Origin: Candidatus Aminicenantota bacterium
GTDB taxonomy: Bacteria > Acidobacteriota > Aminicenantia > Aminicenantales > JAFGBC01
Assembly (NCBI GenBank): GCA_022867325.1
Contig: JALHUR010000005.1
Coordinates: forward strand, 1 to 32,158
Reading direction: 5' to 3'
Length of the DNA stretch: 32,158 nt
Position 1 is the first letter of the stretch; every line of letters starts with the position of its first letter. A program made the position numbers and the translations under genes. The notes under the pieces are model-generated. The model searched no databases. It saw only the letters and a program-made list of their open reading frames with translations, and was not told the DNA's origin. Of this stretch, positions 17,341 to 25,856 are shown piece by piece.

Positions 17341-17397
17341 GACAATGGATAGCCTGGCGATCAGATAAGATTCAGTGCCAGGGAAGAAGGAGACGAA

Positions 17398-17760
17398 ATG
17401 AGCGAAATTAGAGACAGAGCGCAGAGGTTCCTCCCTCTTACGGAGGCGACCTACTATGTCCTGATTTCCCTGGTCGAGCCCCGGCACGGCTACGGTATTA
17501 TGCAGAACGCGGCCGCTTTGAGCGGGAACCGGGTCAAGCTCGGACCGGGCACTCTGTACGGAGCCCTTACGAACCTCCTCAAACAAGGGCTGATCGAGAG
17601 GGCCGAAGAACAGGACTTGGAAGGGGAACGGCGCAAAATCTACGCCTTAACCTCGCTCGGGATGGCCGTTATCGTCGCCGAGTGCGAAAGGCTTGAAGCG
17701 CTGGTTCGGAGCGGCCGCGAAGCGGCGGAGAAAATCTTGGCGGCCCACAAGGAGTCATGA
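17398..17760 (+). CDS. PadR family transcriptional regulator
   Basis: FLPLTEATYYVLISLVEPRHGYGIMQNAAALSGNRVKLGPGTLYGALTNLLKQGLIE. Confidence 0.93.
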   Translation: MSEIRDRAQRFLPLTEATYYVLISLVEPRHGYGIMQNAAALSGNRVKLGPGTLYGALTNLLKQGLIERAEEQDLEGERRKIYALTSLGMAVIVAECERLEALVRSGREAAEKILAAHKES

Positions 17761-17761
17761 C

Positions 17762-18316
17762 ATGAACGCGAAAGATCGGAAAACCGTTCTTAGGGTCCAT
17801 TGGGCCTGGAACAACGAAAAAGAGGAGAGCTGGCTGGCCAGGATGGCCCGGGACGGCTGGCACTTGACCGCGCCCCGCGGCTTCTTCTACCGTTTCGAAA
17901 AGGGCGAGCCGGCCGACGTCGTCTACCGCATGGATTACCAGAGCCCGGGCAAGTTCGAACGCAAGGACTATTTGGGCCTCTTCAAAGACGCCGGCTGGGA
18001 ACACATCGGCGAGTTCAGCAACTGGTACTATTTCAGGACCAAGGCCGGCGACGGCCCGGCGCCCGAAATCCACACCGATCCGGAATCCAAGATCGCCATG
18101 TACCGCCGGCTGTTGGGGCTCCTGGCGATTATCACCGTCGTGGTCTGGGCTCCCTTAGTGACAAGCATCGGCGATCACAGGCATCCTCACGGCCTCTGGC
18201 ATACGATCCGGGGCATTCAAGTCGCGGCCTTGTTTCTGATGGTTTACGCCGTGGTCAGGATCGCTCTCAAAATCGGTCGGATAAAGAAAAACCGGCGTCA
18301 ACAGGAGTCGAAATGA
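17762..18316 (+). CDS. DUF2812 domain-containing membrane protein
   Basis: NEKEESWLARMARDGWHLTAPRGFFYRFEKGEPADVVYRMDY...DYLGLFKDAGWEHIGEFSNWYYFR plus two TM helices; immediately follows PadR. Confidence 0.82.
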   Translation: MNAKDRKTVLRVHWAWNNEKEESWLARMARDGWHLTAPRGFFYRFEKGEPADVVYRMDYQSPGKFERKDYLGLFKDAGWEHIGEFSNWYYFRTKAGDGPAPEIHTDPESKIAMYRRLLGLLAIITVVVWAPLVTSIGDHRHPHGLWHTIRGIQVAALFLMVYAVVRIALKIGRIKKNRRQQESK

Positions 18317-18381
18317 ATACCGTTATGCTCTTGTGTCTGGTGATTCTAGTGATTCTTTGCGCTTGGCTCGTCCTGGCCTGA
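18313..18381 (+). CDS. 22-aa single-pass membrane microprotein (putative)
   Basis: ATGA overlap with the DUF2812 stop; MNTVMLLCLVILVILCAWLVLA, nearly all hydrophobic. Confidence 0.4.
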   Translation: MNTVMLLCLVILVILCAWLVLA

Positions 18382-18680
18382 TTCGGCCTTCAGGAGCCGA
18401 GGCTGATCGAGGTTTTCTTCTTGCCGTAAACGCTGCACTCGCTGACAACGGTGAGTTCGGCGCCCTGGGGGAGGGAGACGGTCGCAGTGATAAAATCGTC
18501 TTTCAAGTGTCTAATATGACGGGCAATATCTACCTGGCCATGCCGAAAACGCGTTAGGAACGAGAGTCCGCCGATCGCGCCGTTCGCTTCATTGAGGGGA
18601 TTCAATCAACTTCGGTTAACGGCCCGGGCCGCTTCTGCCTACCGGGGTTGACTAGCCTCGCCCGGGGTCGATCATAATAA

Positions 18681-18693
18681 ATTGATTATCAAT
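18681..18693 (+). promoter_or_regulatory. AT-rich palindrome upstream of sigma-54 promoter, possible activator site
   Basis: ATTGAT-T-ATCAAT perfect inverted repeat. Confidence 0.35.
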
Positions 18694-18714
18694 AAGATAC
18701 GACGGACAATCTTC

Positions 18715-18730
18715 TGGCACCCTCCTTGCT
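18715..18730 (+). promoter_or_regulatory. Sigma-54 (-24/-12) promoter
   Basis: TGGCACCCTCCTTGCT fits TGGCACGN4TTGCW with correct GG/GC spacing. Confidence 0.7.
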
Positions 18731-18755
18731 ATAGAGGATGGCGAAAGGAGGCAGC

Positions 18756-19067
18756 ATGCTTCACCCCAAATTTAAGGCAGCGGCCGCGCTTGTGGCGGTC
18801 CTAATCCTCTCGGCCGGTTTCGCTTCAGCCTTCGCCCAGTCGAAAGGCGCGGCGGAAAAAGTCAACATCAACACGGCCTCGGCCGGCGAGCTCGAGAAGC
18901 TCCCCCAAATCGGGCCCAAAGTCGCCCAGCGGATCATCGATTTCCGCAAGGAGAATGGAGGGTTCAAGCGGATCGAGGACATCATGAAGGTCAAGGGGAT
19001 CGGCGAGAAGATCTTCGGCCGGATCAAGGACCTGATCACAATCGGAAACGAAGCCGCCGCCAAGTGA
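18756..19067 (+). CDS. ComEA-like helix-hairpin-helix DNA-binding protein, secreted
   Basis: Signal peptide plus EKVNINTASAGELEKLPQIGPKVAQRIIDFRKENGGFKRIEDIMKVKGIGEKIFGRIKDLI; AAAGGAGG upstream of ATG 18756. Confidence 0.9.
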   Translation: MLHPKFKAAAALVAVLILSAGFASAFAQSKGAAEKVNINTASAGELEKLPQIGPKVAQRIIDFRKENGGFKRIEDIMKVKGIGEKIFGRIKDLITIGNEAAAK

Positions 19068-19069
19068 GA

Positions 19070-19090
19070 GGAGGGGGCTTGTCCCCCTCC
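19070..19090. terminator. Hairpin between convergent comEA-like and rdgB genes
   Basis: GGAGGGGG-CTTGT-CCCCCTCC inverted repeat between convergent genes. Confidence 0.5.
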
Positions 19091-19096
19091 CTCCTC

Positions 19097-19714
19097 TTAT
19101 CGTTCCCCTAGAAGCTCGGGGTGGGCGGCCAACCAGCCGGCCAGCTTTTTAAGCGCTCGTCCCCGGTGACTGATCCGGTTCTTGTCCGCGGCCTCGAGCT
19201 CCCCGAAGGACTTGCGGAGTGGCGGGTACCAGAAGACGGGGTCGTAGCCGAATCCCAGGACGCCCTTTTTTTTGAGGGCGATGAACCCATGGACGCGGCC
19301 CGTGACTTCCTTGAGAACCCGGCCCCGCCGGGACAGGACTGCGCAGCAGACGAAGCGGGCTTTGCGCTTCTCGCGCGGAAAACCCCGCATCAGCCGGAGC
19401 AGCTTCCGGATGTTTGTCTCGTCGCTGGCGGCGGGTCCCGAGAAGCGGGCCGAATAAATCCCCGGCGCCCCGCCCAGGCTCTCGACCTCGAGCCCCGAGT
19501 CCTCGGCCACGGTCAGGAGCTCCGTCCTCCCGCTGTAGAAGAGGCTTTTAGCCCGCGCATTCTCCAGGAAGGACGTCCCCGTCTCGGGTGCACGGCCGCG
19601 AAGGCCGAGCGCATCGAGGGTGAGAAGGACGACCGGGAGGCCGGCCAGCGCGGCGCGCATCTCGGCGACCTTGCCTCGGTTGGTCGTGGCCGCGAGGATG
19701 CGAGTCTCAGTCAA
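19097..19714 (-). CDS. rdgB: XTP/dITP diphosphatase (RdgB/HAM1), TTG start
   Basis: RILAATTNRGKVAEMRAAL...ETGTSFLENARAKSLFYSGRTELLTVAEDSGLEVESLGGAPGIYSARFSG. Confidence 0.93.
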   Translation of the reverse strand: MTETRILAATTNRGKVAEMRAALAGLPVVLLTLDALGLRGRAPETGTSFLENARAKSLFYSGRTELLTVAEDSGLEVESLGGAPGIYSARFSGPAASDETNIRKLLRLMRGFPREKRKARFVCCAVLSRRGRVLKEVTGRVHGFIALKKKGVLGFGYDPVFWYPPLRKSFGELEAADKNRISHRGRALKKLAGWLAAHPELLGER

Positions 19715-20354
19715 TCTTGATCTCGAGGATGTCGCCGATTTCGCCCAGGCTTTGGCTGAATTCCTGCTCCTTGTCTTCGGGCGCGGTCAACGCGAACGAG
19801 ACAACGGCGATGTCCTTGTCCCGTCTCAGATGGAAATCCTCGATCTTGACCCCCAGATGGATCGAGAGCTTCCGGAGGCTCCCCAAAGTCTCGGCCGAAT
19901 CCTTCATCCTCAGGTGGAAATGGACGGCCGCCCGGCGGTGGAGGCGTCCCTCGAGTTTCAAGAACAGGACGAGGGTCAGGATGACGAGGCCGGTGAAAAT
20001 GACGGCCTCGAGATAAAATCCGGCCCCGACGACGAGGCCAAGGCCGGCCACCACCCATAGCGTCGAGGCCGTCGTCAAGCCGTGGATCATGCCTCTGGCC
20101 TGGATGATGGCCCCGGCGCCGATGAAGCCCATCCCCGTTATGACCGCGGCGGCCATCCGGGTCAGATCGCCTTGGCTCCCCCCGCCTTTCTGGAGAATGA
20201 GATCGGACAGGATCATCAGCATGGCCGATCCGACGCAGACCAGGATATTAGTTCGGAGCCCGGCCGGCTTCTGACTCGTTTCCCGCTCGATTCCGATCAG
20301 GCCGCCCAGGGCGACCGCCAGCAGGAGTTTGAGGACGGTTTCGGTAAGGGTCAT
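19707..20354 (-). CDS. MgtC/SapB family membrane protein with C-terminal ACT-like domain
   Basis: LLAVALGGLIGIERETSQKPAGLRTNILVCVGSAMLMILS...RMAAAVITGMGFIGAGAIIQARGMIHGLTTASTLWVVAGLGLVVGAGFY; GGGGAG RBS before ATG 20354. Confidence 0.9.
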   Translation of the reverse strand: MTLTETVLKLLLAVALGGLIGIERETSQKPAGLRTNILVCVGSAMLMILSDLILQKGGGSQGDLTRMAAAVITGMGFIGAGAIIQARGMIHGLTTASTLWVVAGLGLVVGAGFYLEAVIFTGLVILTLVLFLKLEGRLHRRAAVHFHLRMKDSAETLGSLRKLSIHLGVKIEDFHLRRDKDIAVVSFALTAPEDKEQEFSQSLGEIGDILEIKID

Positions 20355-20397
20355 GAGCGTTCTCCCCGTATCCGGAATGAGGCCGTCTCGGCCCGAG

Positions 20398-21315
20398 TCA
20401 TCGTCCGACCTCATCCAGGATGAAGGCCAGGACGAAAAGGAGGGCGAGCAGGAGCGTCGTCAGCGCGACCGGGACGTTCTTGAGAAGGTGCTCGGGTTCC
20501 TCCATGAGGTCCCGATCGGCGAGCATTTTCCGGTAGACGAGGCCGAAGAAGAAGAGGATGAGCGGAAGGAAAAGAAGGAAGGACTGGAGATTGCAGCGGA
20601 GGGCGAAATAAAGAAAGGTCGCGGCAAAAACCGCGACGCTCGCGAGCATGCCCAGGCCGAGCGACGTCCGGGAGTAGGCCTTGTGGGACTGCCGGTAGAA
20701 GCCGGCCTTGTCCTTCAAGAACCGGTATTCCGAGAATCTCTTGGCGACCATCAGGAAGTTGCCGAAGGCCCACCAGCTCAGGATCAGGCTCATGGGCGGC
20801 CGGGTGGGCGGGAAGGCCGGCGACATGGCCGCGAACCATCCGATCAAGAACCGGATGGGATTATTGGCCGACTCGGACACCGAGTCCAGGAAGGGAATGT
20901 CCTTGGTCCGGAAAGGCCGGATGTTGTAGACGAACCCGGCCAGGAGCAGGGCGAGGAGCGATAAGACAAACGGCCGCGAGTACAGGACCCAGGCCGCGAC
21001 CAGGGCGGCCGAGGCCAGGCCGAGGCCGAGAAGCGCGAACGGGCCTCTTCTGATTTCGCCCTGGATCAGGGGGCGGAAGCGCTTGGTCGGATGATGGACG
21101 TCGAAGGGCGCGTCGGCGATCTCGTTGACGATATAGTTGGCGGTCGAGATCATCCAGGTCAGCAGGAACGCGAGGCCGAGCCGGCCGATCAGATCGGGCC
21201 GGCCGAGCCGTTCGAGCTGCGAACGGAAAAGAAAGAAAAAGGCGGCGCTCCCCACGAAAATGGCCAAGCTCCGCGGCCACCGTTCGAGGCGCATGGCGCG
21301 AAGGTAGGCTTTCAT
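20398..21315 (-). CDS. UbiA-family prenyltransferase (decaprenyl-phosphate phosphoribosyltransferase-like)
   Basis: MKAYLRAMRLERWPRSLAIFVG...TANYIVNEIADAPFDVHHPTKRFRPLIQGEI, multiple TM helices. Confidence 0.8.
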   Translation of the reverse strand: MKAYLRAMRLERWPRSLAIFVGSAAFFFLFRSQLERLGRPDLIGRLGLAFLLTWMISTANYIVNEIADAPFDVHHPTKRFRPLIQGEIRRGPFALLGLGLASAALVAAWVLYSRPFVLSLLALLLAGFVYNIRPFRTKDIPFLDSVSESANNPIRFLIGWFAAMSPAFPPTRPPMSLILSWWAFGNFLMVAKRFSEYRFLKDKAGFYRQSHKAYSRTSLGLGMLASVAVFAATFLYFALRCNLQSFLLFLPLILFFFGLVYRKMLADRDLMEEPEHLLKNVPVALTTLLLALLFVLAFILDEVGR

Positions 21316-22232
21316 CCCGTGGATCTCTTGCGGGCGTAAATCTCGAAGGAATCGCCCAGCGCCAATTTTATCGGAATTCTCCTCAAAAAAGAAGCGAACC
21401 GGCCTTCCCCGGCCAGGAACCGCAGGCGCTCGATCCGGGAGACCAGATAGTGGGCGCTGAATGTCCAGGCATAGCGTCGGCGCCTGATGATGGCAAAGCC
21501 GGCCCCTTCGAGCAGCCGGGTCAAACTCCGCCTCGTGAAATAGGAGAGGTGCCCGGGCCGGAAGTGCCACCATTTCCGGCCTATGAACGCTGCGGCCGCG
21601 CTGCCGATATCCGGCGTTACGACGCAGAGGAGTCCGCCCGGCGCCAGGATCTCGAAAGCGCGCCGCAGAGCTTCGGCCGGCCGGGGCGTGTGCTCGATGA
21701 CGTCGATCATGGTCACGGCCCGGTAGGCCCCGGCCGGTAGGCCGGCCGTCTCGAAGTTCCCCGTCCGGATCGTCAGTCCGTATTTGTCCTTGGCGAAGCG
21801 GACGGCCCAAGCGCTCGGCTCTATACCGTCCGGTTCCCAGCCCCGGGCGCGGGCCAAGTCGAGGAGGATTCCGGTCGCGGCGCCGACGTCGAACAGCCGC
21901 CCCCGTCCGGGCAGCAGGCGCTCCAGGGCAGCCAGAATCTTCTTGAAGTTCCGGGAGCGCCCCTCCGCTTCCTCGTCATAGAGAGGGTCTTCGACGGCCG
22001 CGTACAGTGCGTTCATCAGGGCGGGCGAAGGACAGGGGTTGGCGAAAACATGGCGGCAGTCGCGGCAAAGGCCGAGGTCCCAAAGCCGGCCGTAGCCGCG
22101 GTCGGTGATCTTGATCTCTTCGGGGCTCAAGTCGAACCCGGCGAGGGTTCCGGGCCGGTAGGCGATGATACGTTCGCCCCCGCAGACGGGGCAGCGGGCG
22201 AGCTGTTCCATGCGGTCCGCTCCCGTCTCCAT
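21312..22232 (-). CDS. Class I SAM-dependent methyltransferase with N-terminal zinc-ribbon
   Basis: CPVCGG..CRDCRHVFANPCPS; RLFDVGAATGILLDLARARGWEPDGIEPSAWAVRFAK; VTMIDVIEHTPRP. Confidence 0.85.
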   Translation of the reverse strand: METGADRMEQLARCPVCGGERIIAYRPGTLAGFDLSPEEIKITDRGYGRLWDLGLCRDCRHVFANPCPSPALMNALYAAVEDPLYDEEAEGRSRNFKKILAALERLLPGRGRLFDVGAATGILLDLARARGWEPDGIEPSAWAVRFAKDKYGLTIRTGNFETAGLPAGAYRAVTMIDVIEHTPRPAEALRRAFEILAPGGLLCVVTPDIGSAAAAFIGRKWWHFRPGHLSYFTRRSLTRLLEGAGFAIIRRRRYAWTFSAHYLVSRIERLRFLAGEGRFASFLRRIPIKLALGDSFEIYARKRSTG

Positions 22233-22371
22233 ATCAGCGCCCGAGGTCCCAGAAAACGCGAAGGCTCTGTCCTGTCATTTCCTCTATTATATCCGGACAC
22301 TCCCTAAAATAAAGCGACTCCGGCAGTAATTCTTTTCCGAGGTTCAGCCCGGATAAACCCCGAAAAAAATC

Positions 22372-22400
22372 TTGACAAATCCCGCCCGATTTTGTTAAAT
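22372..22400 (+). promoter_or_regulatory. Promoter upstream of rrf2: TTGACA-N17-TTAAAT
   Basis: TTGACA 22372-22377; TTAAAT 22395-22400. Confidence 0.65.
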
Positions 22401-22416
22401 GAGTTTGTCTATTGAG

Positions 22417-22428
22417 TTAGTCGACTAA
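22417..22428 (+). promoter_or_regulatory. Rrf2-type operator candidate
   Basis: Perfect 12-bp palindrome TTAGTCGACTAA just downstream of the -10. Confidence 0.55.
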
Positions 22429-22441
22429 GGACAGAGATAAG

Positions 22442-22867
22442 ATGCGATTGTCAACGAAGGGCGAGTACGCGAGCCGGGCCATGCTCGAGCTTTCCATCCG
22501 CTATGGTGACGGCCCGCTCCATATCAGGGACATCTCCCAGGCGCAGCACATCCCCGAACGATTCTTGGAGCAGATCCTCCTCCTTCTCAAGAGGGCGGGC
22601 TACCTCAAGAGCCGGAAGGGCCACCAGGGAGGGTACGCCCTGGCCAAGCCGCCGTCGGCGATATCGGTGGCCGAAGTCATCCGGGTCATGGACGGGCCGC
22701 TGGCCCCGATCGATTGCGTCTCGGTGATGGCCCACGAAACCTGTCCCATGGAGGACAGTTGCGGGCTTCGCTGGCTCTGGAAGGAAGTCCGGGACGCGGT
22801 GGCCCAAATCATGGAGAGGACCACCTTCGAAGACTTGGTCCGCCGGTCTAAGCACAAGCGTCGCTGA
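22442..22867 (+). CDS. Rrf2 family transcriptional regulator
   Basis: MRLSTKGEYASRAMLELSIRYGDGPLHIRDISQAQHIPERFLEQILLLLKRAGYLKSRKGHQGGYALAKPP; cysteine cluster DCVSVMAHETCPMEDSC. Confidence 0.93.
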   Translation: MRLSTKGEYASRAMLELSIRYGDGPLHIRDISQAQHIPERFLEQILLLLKRAGYLKSRKGHQGGYALAKPPSAISVAEVIRVMDGPLAPIDCVSVMAHETCPMEDSCGLRWLWKEVRDAVAQIMERTTFEDLVRRSKHKRR

Positions 22868-22891
22868 AAGATCTTTCGCTATAGATTTTAG

Positions 22892-22921
22892 CGTTCCCGG
22901 CCAAGCGCGCGGACGGGAACG
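22892..22921 (+). repeat. Inverted repeat between rrf2 and porin gene
   Basis: CGTTCCCG-N14-CGGGAACG. Confidence 0.5.
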
Positions 22922-22959
22922 GATTAGGAAAGCTTGAAAGGAAGGAGTCTGCCTACGTC

Positions 22960-23970
22960 ATGAATACGATCCCTAAATTCAAGACAGGCCTCAGGGCGGC
23001 CGCCGCCTGGGGCTTGATCATCGGTTGTCTGGCTTTGCCGGGGACCGTCCTCGGCCAGGACAAGAAGGAGCCCTCGCCCCTAGTCGCGGCCGTGCCCCTC
23101 AAGCTGACCGGATTCAGCCAGTTCCTCTACACGGCCTGGGACAAGGGCGTCGACAGCTTCAGCGCCCGCCGCGTCCGGTTTTCGCTCAGCGGCGAGCTCT
23201 TCAAAAACGTCAATTACAAGATTCAGGTCGACGCCGTCAAGAGTCCCCTGATCCTCGACGCCCTGGTCGAGTTCAAATTGTCCTCGGAGGTCGGGCTCCG
23301 GGTCGGCCAGTTCAAGGTCCCTTTCAGCACGGAGAACCTGACCTCGAGCGCTGATCTCGCCACCATCAACCGGTCCCAGCCGGAGGAGAAGCTCGCTCCA
23401 GGCCGGGATACCAAAATGAATGGGCGCGACATCGGCGCCGCCCTGTTCGGGAAGTGGTCCGTCCTGGAGTATACGCTCGGCGTCTTCAACGGCTCCGGGA
23501 TCGACATCAAAGACAACAACAGCCAGAAGGACGTCGGCGGCCGCGTCGTCGTCCGTCCCGTCGAGTTTCTGGCCTTGGGAGCCGCCTTTTATAGAGGCCG
23601 GACGAGCATCGCGACAGGGTCACCCGCCTACGACCGCGACAGGACCGGCCTCGAGCTGGCCGTCCTCCACGGCCCGTTCTCCCTCAAGGGCGAATATATC
23701 TTCGCTAAAGACGATAAGCTCGAACGGTCGGGCTGGTATATCCAAGGCGGCTGGTTTCTGAAGCCCAAGAAGCTCCAGGCCGTTCTCAAGCTCGACAGCT
23801 ATGACAAGGACCGCAAGACGACCGATAACCGGACGAACCTGTCGACGGTAGGCTTGAATTGGTTCTTGACCGCGAAGTCGAAGCTCCAAGTCAACTATGA
23901 GCTCTATAAGCTTGAAGGCGGCAAGACGGACAACTCGGCCTTTCTTGTCCAGCTTCAAGCCGGTTTCTGA
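22960..23970 (+). CDS. OprO/OprP-like outer-membrane porin
   Basis: Signal peptide; LKLTGFSQFLYTAWDKGVDSFSARRVRFSLSGELFKNVNYKIQVDAVKSP...GLRVGQFKVPFSTENLTSS; C-terminal F. Confidence 0.8.
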   Translation: MNTIPKFKTGLRAAAAWGLIIGCLALPGTVLGQDKKEPSPLVAAVPLKLTGFSQFLYTAWDKGVDSFSARRVRFSLSGELFKNVNYKIQVDAVKSPLILDALVEFKLSSEVGLRVGQFKVPFSTENLTSSADLATINRSQPEEKLAPGRDTKMNGRDIGAALFGKWSVLEYTLGVFNGSGIDIKDNNSQKDVGGRVVVRPVEFLALGAAFYRGRTSIATGSPAYDRDRTGLELAVLHGPFSLKGEYIFAKDDKLERSGWYIQGGWFLKPKKLQAVLKLDSYDKDRKTTDNRTNLSTVGLNWFLTAKSKLQVNYELYKLEGGKTDNSAFLVQLQAGF

Positions 23971-23989
23971 CACTCCGAGGAGAAAAGAC

Positions 23990-24955
23990 ATGAACAAACG
24001 AATCGCGTTCGGACTCTTGATACTATGGGCCGCCGCCATGATCGCCGGCCCCGCCGTGGGAGCCGCCCAGAAAACGGAGCTCTCCGGCAATCTATCCCTG
24101 TCCGGAGCCTGGGCCCTCTACCCGATGGCCGTCAAATGGGCGGAGGAATTCCAGAAGATCCATCCCCGGGTCCGGATCGACGTCCAGGCCGGAGGGGCCG
24201 GCAAAGGGCTCACCGACGCCCTGACCGGAATGGTCGATATCGGGATGGTTTCCCGCGAGATCCATCCGGCCGAGGTCGAGAAAGGCGCCTTCCCGATCGC
24301 GGTTAATAAAGATGCCGTCATCCCCACCCTCAACGCCCGGAATCCCTTCCTCAAGGAGCTCCTCAAAAGGGGCGTCAAGCGCGACGAGTTCGCGGGAGTC
24401 TGGATCAGCGGCGCCGTTAAGACCTGGGGCGACCTGCTGGGGACTTCGGATAAAACTCCCATCCGCGTTTTCACCCGTTCGGATTCCTGCGGGGCGGCCG
24501 AAACCTGGGCCGCCTATCTGGGCAGGCGCCAGGAGGACCTGACCGGGATCGGTGTCTACGGAGATCCCGGCCTGGCCGACGCCGTACGGCGCGACCCTCT
24601 CGCCGTGGGCTTCAACAACGTCAACTTCGCCTACGACGCGAGAACCTTGAAGCCGATCGAAGGCCTTGCCGTCTGCCCGCTCGACATCAACGGGAACGGC
24701 GTCGTCGATCCCGCCGAGGCCGTTTATGCCACCCGCGATGACCTGACCAAGGCCATCGTTAGGAACGTTTATCCCTCCCCTCCGGCCCGGGATCTCTATT
24801 TTGTGACCAAGGGAAAACCCGCCAAACCGGCCTTGGTCGAGTTCATCCGCTGGGTCCTGACCGAGGGACAGAAGTTCGTGCCCGAGACGGGCTACATCAA
24901 TTTAAGCCCGGAAAAACTCCGGGAGGGACTCTCCCGGATCGGAGCCGGGACGTAA
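23990..24955 (+). CDS. PstS-like (PBP_like_2) phosphate/oxyanion ABC substrate-binding protein
   Basis: LSGNLSLSGAWALYPMAVKWAEEFQKIHPRVRIDVQAGGAGKGLTDALTGMVDIGMVSREI...; followed directly by PstCAB homologues. Confidence 0.82.
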   Translation: MNKRIAFGLLILWAAAMIAGPAVGAAQKTELSGNLSLSGAWALYPMAVKWAEEFQKIHPRVRIDVQAGGAGKGLTDALTGMVDIGMVSREIHPAEVEKGAFPIAVNKDAVIPTLNARNPFLKELLKRGVKRDEFAGVWISGAVKTWGDLLGTSDKTPIRVFTRSDSCGAAETWAAYLGRRQEDLTGIGVYGDPGLADAVRRDPLAVGFNNVNFAYDARTLKPIEGLAVCPLDINGNGVVDPAEAVYATRDDLTKAIVRNVYPSPPARDLYFVTKGKPAKPALVEFIRWVLTEGQKFVPETGYINLSPEKLREGLSRIGAGT

Positions 24956-24974
24956 GGACAGCGAGGAGCGCCGG

Positions 24975-25856
24975 TTGAGACTTCTTAAAGAGAAGGCCGG
25001 TCGCACGGTCATGTTCATCCTGACCGTGCTGCCGACCCTTCTGCTCGTCCTGATGTTCTTCGGGCTGTTCCGGAAATCGAGGGCCATCCTGGCCCTAAAG
25101 TCCTTCGGCGGCCTGCTCTTCTCATCGGGCTGGCATCCCCTCCGGGGGGAGTTCGGCCTGTTTCCTTTCCTGATTGGAACGCTCTGGGTTACGGCCGTCG
25201 CCCTGGTCATCGCCGTCCCGATCTCTTTGCTGATGGCCGTCTACCTGTCCGAATACGCGCCCCGCGGCTTTCGCGATTTTGCCAAACCCCTCATCGACCT
25301 CCTGTCCGGCATCCCTTCGGTCATCTTCGGCGTCTGGGGGGTCCTGGTCATCGTCCCCCTGGTCGGCCGGATCGCTCCCCTGTTCGGACGGTACTCGAGC
25401 GGCTATTCCGTCCTGGCGGGCGGGATCGTCCTAGCCGTCATGATTTTTCCCACGATCATCCATGTCGCGCTCGAGGTCTTCTCCGCCATTCCCTTCCCGC
25501 TTCGCGAAGCCTCCCTGTCTTTGGGCGCGACCCGATGGGAGACGACCCGCCATGTCGTCCTCCGCAAGGGATCCCAGGGGATCATCGCGGCTTGCGTTCT
25601 GGGTCTCTCGCGGGCCCTGGGCGAGACGATGGCCGTCCTGATGGTCGTCGGGAACGTTCCGGCCGCGCCCAAGTCCGTCTTCGACGCCGGCTATCCGCTG
25701 CCGGCCCTGATCGCCAACAACTACGGCGAAATACTGTCGGTGCCGCTTTACGATTCCGCTTTGATGCTGGCGGCCCTGGTCCTCTTCATCGTCGTCCAGA
25801 CCTTCAATATCCTGGCCCGTTGGTTCCTGGTCCGGGCCGAGCGGAGGGCCGAATGA
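24975..25856 (+). CDS. pstC: PstC-like ABC permease
   Basis: PISLLMAVYLSEYAPRGFRDFAKPLIDLLSGIPSVIFGVWGVLVIVP...EASLSLGATRWETTRHVVLRKGSQGIIAACVLGLSRALGETMAVLMVVGN; TTG start. Confidence 0.88.
   Translation: MRLLKEKAGRTVMFILTVLPTLLLVLMFFGLFRKSRAILALKSFGGLLFSSGWHPLRGEFGLFPFLIGTLWVTAVALVIAVPISLLMAVYLSEYAPRGFRDFAKPLIDLLSGIPSVIFGVWGVLVIVPLVGRIAPLFGRYSSGYSVLAGGIVLAVMIFPTIIHVALEVFSAIPFPLREASLSLGATRWETTRHVVLRKGSQGIIAACVLGLSRALGETMAVLMVVGNVPAAPKSVFDAGYPLPALIANNYGEILSVPLYDSALMLAALVLFIVVQTFNILARWFLVRAERRAE

Noticed and set aside
18618-18655. Possible extra degenerate right end (CCCGGGCCGCTTCTGCCTACCGGGGTTGAC)
   Set aside because: Shares only CGGGGTTGAC-like ending; lacks the AAGCCCCGGC hairpin and GTCGAGG core, so may be coincidence.
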